64,000 bases of DNA. It comes from Hygrocybe punicea (Eukaryota; Basidiomycota; Agaricomycetes; Agaricales; Hygrophoraceae). Under the pieces are notes generated by a model, which saw nothing but the letters and a program-made list of their open reading frames with translations, ran no database searches and was not told the DNA's origin. The position numbers were made by a program, and so were the translations under genes. Location: NCBI GenBank assembly GCA_963556145.1, contig OY744465.1, positions 1,240,001-1,304,000 on the forward strand. Reading direction: 5' to 3'. Numbering within the stretch: the first letter of the stretch is position 1; the number at the start of each line of letters is the position of its first letter. Positions 1 through 10,800 of this stretch are shown one piece after another.

Positions 1-481
1 CACTTATATGATTTTACATGTTTGCACATTTGGTAGACTGTCCATGGGTCAGTCCAGGCTGGCCCTCAGCTGATTTTGCTGGCCCTGGCCCTGGCCCTTG
101 AGGGCCAGGCAAACCTCAGCTGGCCCCGACCCTGAGTCATAAGGGCCAGGTCAGGGCCAGGCCGGGTCAGGGTTGGCCCTGGTCAGCCCTGGCCCTCTAT
201 CTCAAAGATTTGTACATACATGCTCTCCATTCACAGTATTCTAATTCACATAGTCATCATTAAAGCAAGGGGGTGGCGGAACGGGAATCCCGAACCAGGG
301 GTGGGGGGGGGGGGGTCCAGCCAGGGGCCTTAAAATTTTTTCCGACTTGGGTTCAAATGTGCCCTAAAATGGACATACATAGCACACAACGAGAAAGAAG
401 AGCTGTCCATGCGAGAAGCAGCTGTCCATGGATCAATACATCATAATAAAATTTTTATTCGTCAATCTACACAGTTGTTAC

Positions 482-3400
482 ATGGCAAAGAGGAAGAGGT
501 AAGAGATTTGAGCTTGTAGTTCTATATTATACGAAGACCGTTGCAGGGCCACACAGGAATTCTCGGCTGACAGTTTCCTTGACTGTCCGGACTGTGGCCA
601 GGTGATTCATGTTGGTACTGGTGGGGAAAGGAACCTAGAGAGTCATCGCTCCTCAAAGACATGTAGGACAAAAATTGCGGAACAGAACGCACAAATCAAA
701 CGAAGGCCAGATAAATCACTCCTCACATTTTTCAGACCCAAGCTTGCACTCAACCAACCCACAGTCTCCACACCTACACCTGTCCGTGTGCCAGAAGTTC
801 GTTTCACGCAGCTGTCGACCTCGAAAAGGGACAAGGTTTCACCTTCTGAGTCATCAGCGACGGTGAGAACATCACAGCAAAGCACATCACATACCACTGG
901 AATTGTCCATGCCGAAGACAACCATCCACCTGCCGCTGTTCCAGCACTTCAGATGCTGTACAAAGCCATCGAACGTATTCCTGCGGCTCCTCTGGCAGAC
1001 AGGAACCATTGCCTGGCCAACTTCGCTGGTGATCCACAGGCATGCATTGATCCAGGGCTCGACGACTGGGTTGACATCTTGAGTCTGATGTTCAAGCGGT
1101 CTTTTGGCTGGGGAGTAGATGAGCATTGAGAAAATGCAAAGGATATGTTGCAGCGTGGTGAATACGGACTGGATGGCTTTCTGAAGTTCCTGAAGTACTT
1201 TGTAGACCATCATGGTCTGCAAGTTGGAATGTTTGAATCCAAGGTCGAAGTGCTCATAAACGAGATAAATGAAAAGTGCGGAAGATTAAACTCAGCATCA
1301 ATGTCGTGGAAACTTACGGCACTCCTAGATTCCCATGTACAGCTCCTGTTGAGGCCGTTGAGGTAATCGATGTCGATCAGATAGAGGATTCTAGAATGGT
1401 CAAAGAGCTGATCAAAGCGACATCAGAGACAGACAGCATGGACCCTGAATGCCCAGGAACGATGACCATAACCATACCCAGAGTTCCCTGCGGAGGAAAT
1501 CTGATAGTGTTTGCACCGGGGAAGAATCAGCATACCTCATACCCATTTGGCCTCCACAACGAGCAGCTCATTCCATGGAACTACCACTCCATCGATGACA
1601 AGTTCTACCTGCAATCGAAGACTTGCACCAAAGCCACCTCAAAGCGAGGCAAGACGTGTGTTCCTTGTCAAGCGTTGTCGTCAATGTCAATCTATCAGGG
1701 GATCATCGATTGCATGGCAGATGGTGTCCACAAAAACACACCTCTTGCATATCATGGAGTGGGAGGACTTGTCGCGGTTATCCGAAGAAAGTCAAACCAG
1801 ATCGAGCAGTTGCGGTTCATGAAGCTCAATAACAGTCGTAAGCTGCTGGGGAAAGTAGTCGCATTGGAGGACCATAAGCAATGGATTATGGCTGTTGCGA
1901 GCGGTAAAGTTGATCGAGTGGCATCGCTGGTCCAAGCAGGTCTAGCACACCATGCAGGAATTCGCAGCCTCATCAAGGAGTATGACCGAGCAGTGCAGAA
2001 ACTTTACAAGCCAAAAGGTTTCACCGAGGAGGACATCATGCGGTCTATTGTTTTGCTGCGCCTCGGTGGGGCACGCGTTGCTGAGTTTGCTCATCTATCC
2101 CTATCACTTCCAAGCCTTACAACGATTCGGCGAAATACAGTCATTCGACCTCTTGTGGTATCGCCTTCTGCTCCTCTCATCTCAGAGATCGAAATGAACA
2201 TTCTCACATGCCTGGAGGCGTTTCGTGACTCAGTCGGCAGTCATTTGGGTACTGCGAGGATTGTACATAAAATCGTGATGCTTGATGAACTTGCAATCGA
2301 AAGACGTCCGCGATGGGATGATCTAACTGATAAATTCCAGGGAACTTGTCATGAACATAACCACAAGGTCCCACTCAAGTTCTCGTCCCAGAAAGAATTG
2401 GACATATTGTTTCAGGCACTTGAAATGGGTGAGGTGCATCTGGCCTGCGAGGTGAGGAACAATTTTTTTATGTCTACGGCGCTGTCATCTGATAGAATAC
2501 CTGTCTAGGCTACCGTGGCCGCTCTTGGAATTCTGTCTGAAAACCCACGCAAATATTCTGCACGTCCCATTATGTTATCCGGCACATGTAAAAAGGAAAC
2601 GGGTGTTGAACACGCTCGTGTCATCAAGACCATCCTTCATGCCACGAAGAACCAGCAGGTGGCCCAGCCTGGAGTCATTTTTCGGACTGTTAGCATTGCT
2701 TCAGACGGCGAATCGAAGCGTGGGGATGCTCTGGTCCTTCTTACAATGAAATCCTCATTGGATCCTACCTCTCCCATATATGGCGACATCGGGAATCTTC
2801 CACTCATGAATCTTCTCGTGGGTGAAGACGACATCACTGCCAACAAAGATTTCAAACATATTTTCAAACACCAGCGGAATCTCATGATGCGCAACAAAGG
2901 CATCTTTATTCAGGGCTTTTGCATCACCCCGTCTCTCCTTCGCATCCAATTACAATCCAATGGTGTTTCGTCATCTCGACTCCGAGCACTCCTGAATCCA
3001 AACGATAGGCAAGACGTTGTCCTCGGGTATTCTCTCCTTAAGGAGATTTGGTCGCTTCCAGCAGCTCCATCAGGTTCCACTCCAGGTTTCATATGCGCTC
3101 GCTCCGCACTCCACATCTACGGCGAGTTCGCACGGCATCTTATTATGCCATACATCTGTGTTGAACTCGACCTCGAAGAACAACTCATCCAGTTGAGCAC
3201 CGCTGCGCACATGGCCCATTACATGTATGGCCATGACTCCACTCGCACAAAATTCATGCCTTCTCAATCCTACGTTGACATCATGATCATGATCAAAAAT
3301 GTCTATTTCTGTGTTGCGAAAGCCAAAGTTGATAATCCTACCGGTAAATTCTACATCATCTTACTTGGCACCGACCGACTTGAAAAACATTTCGGACTTG

Positions 3401-5924
3401 TGCGAACATCGGTTGGTACTGATTCCAACGTGGATATGGTTCAGCTGGGTAGCCGTTCTTCAGGCTTAACAGAAGTAGCTGTAATCCTTGCTCTTCATCC
3501 AGAATGGGATCGTGGCCCTCGCCGTCTTAATCTCCCAATCGTCACAAAGGATACTGGTGATATCACTTCGAAGGTAGATCATATCAGTCCCGCATCATGG
3601 CGAGGTGATGTTGGGGTTGCATCCGTCAATCTTCAGACATGTTGGTTACTGGGCCGTCAGAAGGCAACTGCCCTTATTCCGGAGGCTGCAGCTGTTTTCA
3701 AACATCATGATAGTACACCAGGCATTGATATCCTTTCACCCCTAGGCGTTCTTCTCGTCAACCAGCGGGATCTTGACGATGAGTATGATTGCTCAGAGAT
3801 ATGTGCCGACTATCCTGCCATCGATTTGGAGCCTGCCACCTCACCTGCTCCCATGCCATATACTCACGAAGGAGATGTCGAGGATGCGATGGCTGATGAG
3901 TTGCCACGAAACATGATCACGGCTGAGATTGTCATTGATGGCCAGAAAACCACGAAAGCGAAAGCCCTACGGCATAGAATGATGTATCAAACAAGCCGGT
4001 CATCGACCGATCGGTTGAAGCGTGTCCAAGAACTTCCTTGTTACAATGCCACTCCATCGGATGCAAGCTCCAGCATTGTCTCACACGATAGCCAACTTGG
4101 TGACCCTTCTTTACGCATTGGCAATCCTATCGCCACCCTTGTTAAATGTGAGGAACAGATATTCCTAGCTGTTTCACAGATCAACTGGCTCCACTTCGCG
4201 TCGCAAAATAATCTCCAGGAAATAGCCATCCATCTATTGGCAGACAGTACGAGTAAGGTTGACTTTCAGATCTTACAACTTATTCCCGCAACAATTGAGG
4301 ACAATCCACAAGGCAAACACGACTGGTGTTGGTCTTTGCGCATGGGGGTTCAGTGCAAAAATATTCCGGGCCATCTTGTGCATCCAGTCAATCCTTCAAT
4401 CTCCATCCAAACATCGGGAAGCCCCACCTATCTTTTCGAAAGCTCCTTTTTGGTCACCCTTTCTGCCAGCTTGTATCAAGATTTATTGCCTTCGGATGTT
4501 CACGATTTACCGATAGTCAAGCGTTCAGAGTATTTTCCATATCAAGTTGGAGGCAAGCAGCGCTCACAAATGTGAATCTTTTTCTGATCTGATAATCTCT
4601 AGGGAAAGTTTGTTTCATATGTGAGCATGAGGATAGCACATCTCACCCTGGCGATGCACAATCAAACTGCTCCATATGTGGACCACAAGCTCAGCTTGAT
4701 CGATCAAACGCACAATGTATTCTGGAACACATGGGAGCCCACATCCTCAACGACCCATCCTTAGATCGCACTCAAGAAAGGTGTGGCCTCTGTCTCCAGC
4801 CACCGCCGATGTGTAGGATAAGTCTCAGAAAGGGGAGCGGTTCAGGTGCCGGATACAATGTTGATCGAGAAAAATCAGTTTGTGCGAACCTGGTTCGCTT
4901 CAATTATGCCAGTGCTGCAGATTCATCGTCAAGGTCCCCATGCTCAAATGTTCCCATCATCTGTCCATTGTGCCCGAAATCAAGCCCCACAGTCTGGAAG
5001 TATAGTCTCCACATTCATTTTCGTGACCGGCACAAGATAACAGTGCCAGCCAACTTCCCGATGCAAGTTTGTATATCGGAATCAGAAAAGGATGCAATGA
5101 AGGTCCTCTGGGACGCCCGATGGAAGGTACAGAAGGCACGGAGATCCAAGAAAAGCAAAATGGCGGCACCCATGGTTGTTTCACAGGCCCACAGCTCACG
5201 CTTAGCTCTCCGGTATAGTGATCTCTTGTCTAATATCTCTTCCGTTAACTTAGTGGCAACAGTACTATTACAGAAGACGATTCACCACACTCCGAGCCAG
5301 CGTTATCCAACTCTGATGACGTGGGTGTGGTGCCACATGATGATGCCGATGAGGAGTGTATTGAGAGTGATCAGGGTAACCCACCTCTCTCTGATGTGGG
5401 TGTGGTGCCACATGATGACACCAATGAGGAGCATATTGAGAGTGATCAGGGTAACCCACCTTTCTCTGAATTGGACCATAACAATGCAGATGTTGAGTTG
5501 CGTGCAACATCCCCACCAATATGCCCTGACCCAGTACCTCACCGAGCTTCATCCCCAATGTTGCGCATGCCGGCCACAGAGCCCACTGATACAACTACAG
5601 CCGTCGCTGGTGATACAACATCAGACCAAGAGGCACAAACCGAATATGCTCGAGCGCGACGTGTACGAACAAAGCGACGTGTGATTCTTGAAGGGTGCAT
5701 CTGTGGTGAAGTTGTCTTAGAGGCGGAGAAGGAATCTGTCTTGGTTTTGTCTTGCAAAGCTCCAGGTTGCGAGACCATTTGGGTAAGTCTTCCAGTATCC
5801 GATTTCACCTACCCTGGACTGACACTCTTACCAGTTTCATCTTGCATGCTTTAGCTATGATTTTGCTCCACGAAACTGGGTGTGTCCGAGCTGCAAACCG
5901 AATGGTACCAAGCGGCGCCGCTAA
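482..5924 (+). pseudogene. P-element-like transposase with zinc-finger and PHD-type ends, disrupted
   Basis: Exon 1 is 482-498 (MAKRKR), intron 499-546, and exon 2 begins at 547. It encodes a C2HC finger (CPDCGQ...H....C) near 584-665. An in-frame TGA at 1127-1129 and a reading-frame change between about 1250 and 1320 break the gene. Intron 2452-2508 leads into the core: SDGES at 2701-2715, DFKHIFKHQRN near 2848-2880 and DRLEKHFGLVR near 3373-3405. These resemble the RNase H-like D, D..H..K..RN and LE.fFg..R blocks of P/THAP9 transposases. A Cys/His-rich exon (from about 4603) has CPLCPKSS...H....H fingers. The last exons, joined across intron 5783-5834, give a PHD-like finger ending FHLACFSYDFAPRNWVCPSC before the stop at 5922-5924. 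Family assignment is by motif pattern only, and the exon joins near 4570 and 5212 are unresolved. Confidence 0.65.
5321..5470 (+). repeat. 75-bp tandem duplication inside the transposase gene
   Basis: Two near-identical 75-bp copies encode the 25-residue unit VGVVPHDD..EE.IESDQGNPP, starting at 5321 and 5396. They lie in an acidic linker between the zinc-finger exon and the PHD-like end, so the repeat is in frame and changes only linker length. Confidence 0.85.
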
Positions 5925-6569
5925 CAGCAAGGTATATTACATATATATAGTATCTTGAGATATATCTAGATTGGTTTGTCGCAGAAAATATATACACGTG
6001 ATCTAAACATACCCTATATGGAAGGAAGGGGGGGGGGGGTCCCAAGCTGGCCCTTAAAATAAAATATGAGTGTATATCGGAAATTCCCGTTCCGCCACCC
6101 CCTTGCATTAAAGTCAAAATCCCCAACGTATTTCTTCATAATCTCTCCTTCCACATCAAGCATTTTATCTGTGTATGCAGCATGTAGCTTTTGCAGTCCT
6201 CTGAATTTGAATTCCTTCATTGGCATTATTGAGGGTCATAGTATATGTGCTCAGCAATATAGGTTCAAGGGGTAGGTATAGCTAGATAGTCATGAGCCAT
6301 TTTGGTAGCCTTTTATACCATGGAGTTATGAACCTGTGGGGGATCCCAAGGCTAAAAGGATCTCCAACTATGGAAATGAATTTTTCAAGCCTGGTGTCTT
6401 TGGAAATGCTACAGCATGCATGGTTAGAGTAAGCTCTCTGACATCTAAGAGGGCCGGGCCAGGGCCAGCTGTTTACTGACTTGGCCCTTGGCCCTCAATT
6501 GGAGGGCTGGGCCAGCTAATCACCGGCCCAGAGGGTCATGGCCCTGCCCATGGACAGTCTAACATTTGG

Positions 6570-6701
6570 AGCTGTGCAGATCTTTTCCAGGTATGTAAAA
6601 AAGGAATTCCCACCACCCAGCTCCAAATGTGCAAACGCACACTGTTGTTTATCGTGCAAAATAATACAAGTGCTTGCGTGACGTTGCGTGACGTCATACA
6701 C
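6570..6701. other. Short spacer between two elements
   Basis: No gene is visible. The only structure is a doubled TGCGTGACGT motif at about 6674-6694 and the ATACAC flank of the next element. Confidence 0.6.
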
Positions 6702-7773
6702 TATGCTGTATAAACTGTACATTTATTTGCCGCGGCCACGGCCGCATTTTGGAGTGACCGCGACTTGAAGATTTTGAGTAGATGAACCTATATACATGAA
6801 CTATATATCCATGTCATTACTGGTGCATCTTCGTATTACATTTTTTGTTTGCGAGGCGAGGCGTTTTTCACACAGGGCTCCAACTGTAAGAATCGGCCTG
6901 TGCAATGTTGCCGATGCTCTCCCACTGCCCATTCAATGACCTCGCAAAGCCAGGCACATGTCAATAGACATGGCTACTGCATTTTCGAGGTGGATTGCGG
7001 GGTATCGGAGGTGTCGGTAGGGTGGCCATCCTCGTTGTTGGCACTGTCGCACTGCTGCTGCCTCTGCCTATGTCATGGTCCTTGCCATTCTCCACCTTAT
7101 TGTTAATGCTGTTGTTCAGACCGTCCTCGCCTTCGTTCTCATGTCCTCGTTTGTCGTACTTGTTGTCCTCGCTTCGTTGGTTGTCCTCGCTTCGTTGGTT
7201 GTACTTTGCAATTTGCAGCCGGCTTCTACCGTACCAATTTAGGAAAGTCGGAGTTTTACGTGAAACTCACACGATTTTCAAACAGCAATGACACCATTAA
7301 CGACAACCTGGATAACAGGGAGATGTGGACGGCTCACGAAGATGCGGACGGACGAAGATGTAGACGACTCACGAAGATGCGGGTCACACGGTTGAAGACA
7401 ATATCGACAAGGAAAAAAGGACAGTGCGACAGTGCCAACAACGAGGATGGCCGCCCTACCGACACCTCCCACACCCCGCAATCCACCTCGAAAATGCAGT
7501 AGCCATGTCTATTGACATGTGCCTGGCTTTGCGAGGTCATTGAATGGGCAGTGGGAGAGCGTCGGCAACATTGTGCAGGCCGAATGATTCTTACAGTTGG
7601 AGCCCTGCGTGCAAAACGCCTTGCCTCGCAAACAAAAATGTAATATTATGTGCCAGTAATGACATGGATATAGTTCATGTATATAGCTTCATCTACTCAA
7701 AATCTTTTAAGTCGCGGTCACTCCAAAATGCGGCCGCGGCCGCGGCAAATAAATGTACAGTTTATACAGCATA
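6702..7773. mobile_element. Long-TIR foldback element, 1.07 kb, non-coding
   Basis: The arms at 6702 to about 7055 and about 7418 to 7773 are inverted copies. The left end starts TATGCTGTATAAACTGTACA and the right end is its complement. Both carry a GC-rich CCGCGGCC block and a block with AATGACCTCGCAAAGCCAGG. A 6-bp direct repeat, ATACAC, flanks the element (6696-6701 and 7774-7779). The roughly 360-bp centre is unique except for an 18-bp tandem repeat (TTGTCCTCGCTTCGTTGG, about 7162-7200). No transposase is present. The arms could form a long hairpin transcript. The superfamily is not clear from the ends. Confidence 0.75.
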
Positions 7774-7815
7774 ATACACTGGCACCTCAATATAATCTCA
7801 AAGACTACCAAATAT

Positions 7816-10800
7816 TCACCCCAAAGAAGTAGATCTTGTCGGCCTTTGCATAGCTGACCGTAGAGGCAGTTTCCGGATGAGACAGTGTTGCATGTTGATC
7901 CGCACACCTTTCTCGTTCATCCATCCCTCGCCATATTCAGGGTAGGTGTCCAGGTCCAAAGGAAATTCTTGACCAATTGATGGAGGCATGTACATACCAT
8001 CATTTGTCCACAGCTGATCTCTGTAAACAGTACATTATATCAACAATTACTCAAAATATGAATAACGCTTATACCCTCTTCTATTGAACCATCCCTTTCG
8101 TCGTTGACTTGGAAGTATTGGCGATGGAGTTATGAGATTAGGGTTCCATCGAACATGCCGCGTTCTTGTGGGATGAAGACCCGGGCTGTCGGCTTCGCCA
8201 TGGGAATGTGACTTCCGAGACTGTTGGGTTGGCACTTGCCGCACCATGCTCCTCAACTCATTCATCCCTTTCTTCACTCCTAACAACGTACTATCCGTCT
8301 TTCCCAATAAGTCCTCCAACTTCTTGAGGTGCTCATGGAGCTCAAAAGAAGGCCGCTCTAGCCTACCTCCGCTTGACGTGGCCATCGCACTGTGTGCCTT
8401 TGGGGACACCGTCCTGTGTGACAAGTGAGGTGGGTACATTTGCAAAGTTGACGCCTCAGGCCGGGAGGGATTCATGATAGAATGATTCTGATGGAAACGT
8501 CCTGCGTCATGTGTTTGCCAGTGCTGCGGTGGCAAGTCGTATCCTCGCCCAGTTCCGAATGCAGAGTTCAACGGTAGGGAATCCATACTACCACCATCAT
8601 CTCCGCAAACGCTCGAAGGATCCTCTTTGTTTATCCCTTCCAAAGTTGGATTCCACACAGGAAGAGGGACGGAAATCCGGTTTTGTGTAAAGGATGTAGA
8701 TGAGCCCACCGCAGCATTTGTTCTCTATAATATGGGACATTTAGGTAGCTCTTTACGTAATGTATGATAACTTACATTCCTCACATCGTCCAGGAACGGC
8801 TCCGTAGATCTCAAGTAGGTGGAAGGTAAATCAAGCGAGGAGGGAGCGGATGAGGCAGTGCCCGGCCATGGATCTGGCCTAGCTGATATTGGGATGTATC
8901 TTTCCAAGTCCTCTACTCTGAACCTGTCAGCATGGCATCGCCCTCGGTATAAAGAAGACGCACCATATTTTGCTAATCCCGACAACAAGCGAAACGATAC
9001 ATCCGAGAAAGATTCGTCGCTATTGAGTGCATCGATAAGTGAGCCGATGATACCTGTCTGAAGAATTTGTGCCCGGTAGTCCTCTTAAGACGAGTTTCAG
9101 TTGCGGTATCAAAATCCTATGGGAAAACACACCATGCTCTGCTAGCTTCAAGAATAACGCACAATGAAAAGTGTCTAATTTATGGGTATTAGCTTTATAA
9201 GCAAGCCATTGCATAAGTTCCGAATCGAGAAGTTGAATTCGCGAATCCGCTATGAAGAACATGTTAACTGTGGCAGCTCACCTACCGAAATACTTACGGA
9301 ATTCAGCCAATTCTGACAATAAGCAACAGCATGTTCCTTGTTGATCTTCGTCGCTGCTCTTTAATATATCAACAAGCGAGTCAATGATATCCGTCTTCAG
9401 AAGTTGTCCTCGGGTTTCATCTATATCAAAATATCAGCTGTATGGCAGAACGAAGGACGTGGAAACTCACCGTATTCTACCAGCGCCGATAGCAACTGAT
9501 GGATCTTTTCAGGAAGATTGCTGTTCAGCGTATGAGCAAGAGATTGGATGAGGCCCGTCTGGATCATTTGGGCTCGCACTTGCACTACATCCTGCAGGTA
9601 AGCCACTAAGTTTTTGTCAGAGGGCGAACATACCGTGATTTGTTAGTTTTGACAATAGCAAATAAGAATCCGTCATACGCGTTCCGCTGCTTTGAGCCAT
9701 GAGAACGAGGGACTGGATTATGTTTGTCTCGAGAATTTGAGGATACGAGTCCGCTGTACCCTACAAGTCGTCCCAAAGTGTCGAAATCAGAGGTAAAACG
9801 CACGATATTCCGATAGTTCCAGCAATAAGCGACAGCTTGTGCATTGTGCGTCTTCATCCGTGCTGGAAAGCATATAAGCAAGGGAAAGAACAATTCCTGT
9901 CTGAAGAAGTCGAGCACGAGCGTCATCTACGCGGCAAATATCAGCAGCAGCTTCACCCTCAGAAGGAATCTCGCACCATTCTCAGCAAGTCTCGAAAATA
10001 TCTGGTAATAAGAAAAATCTGGATTACTTATAGCTACACGAGTGAGTGATTGGACGAAGTTCGTCCTGAGAATCCAGGCTCGCGAGTCCGCTGCGTTGTA
10101 CAAGTCAGTCACCGCAGCGCACTCAAAATGATTGCGAACCATGCTTTGCTAGCTCCGACATTAACATATAATATGAATCTGGCATATTCGTTTGGCTGAT
10201 GTCGCCACCAGCCAATTGAGCGAGTGATTGGATGACGTCCGTCAGGAGAAATTGAGCTCGCAAATCCGCTACATTGAACATGTCGGCCGTAGCATTAGGC
10301 ACACAAAACAAGCGTACCATATTCCGCTAGCTTTGATAATAAATGGATACAAGAGTTCCGTGTATCTTCGTTGTCGCTCTTCAGAATATGAGCGAGCGAG
10401 TCAACAAGGTGTGTCTTCAGCAGTGGTGTTCTGGATTCTTCTACGCCGAAAATATTAGCAGTAGTATCTCTACCGAGAACAAACATACCGAATTTTGCTA
10501 GCGTCGACAACAGTAAATCAAGTTGTTCAAGGGAATCGCCCCTCAAGGTATGGAGAAGCGATTGGATAACGTCTGTCTGAAGAATTTGAACTCGCGAGTC
10601 CGCTACGTCTCGAATATCAACCATGTGACCAACACAGAAGGAAAACTCACCATGCTTTGTTAGCTCGGCCAACAACAAATAGTAAGAGGTTGGTAGAAGT
10701 ATCTCGCTGTTCTTGGAAAGATGAGCAAGCGATTGGAAAATATCAGTCTTGGCCATTTCGGCTCGCGAATCTTCTACATTCAATATGTCAGTTACGGTAT

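Larger units (their letters stand above)
266..6105 (+). mobile_element. P-superfamily-like TIR transposon, 5.84 kb
   Basis: The inverted ends share at least 20 bp, starting CAAGGGGGTGGCGGAACGGG at 266 and mirrored at the right end up to 6105. The exact 8-bp direct repeat CATTAAAG flanks both ends (258-265 and 6106-6113). Ends beginning with CA and an 8-bp duplication fit the P superfamily. A G-run (301-315, and its counterpart 6029-6039) lies just inside each end. The element carries one multi-exon plus-strand gene (482-5924) and sits inside the smaller hAT-like element at 34-6561. Confidence 0.75.
34..6561. mobile_element. Non-autonomous hAT-like element, split by a nested transposon
   Basis: A perfect 15-bp terminal inverted repeat, TAGACTGTCCATGGG, occupies 34-48, and its reverse complement occupies 6547-6561. 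The ends are flanked by an exact 8-bp direct repeat, ACATTTGG, at 26-33 and 6562-6569. An 8-bp target duplication with a TA-starting TIR is typical of hAT elements. The subterminal parts (about 60-190 and 6450-6545) are full of GGCC and GGCCCTG motifs in both orientations, as in hAT subterminal binding sites. Without the nested element at 266-6105 and its duplicated target, about 680 bp remain. That is too short for a transposase, so the element was mobilised in trans. Confidence 0.8.

Noticed and set aside
5268..5594. Minus-strand frame opposite the 75-bp repeat
   Set aside because: It is a shadow of the plus-strand transposase linker, and the repeat keeps both strands open.
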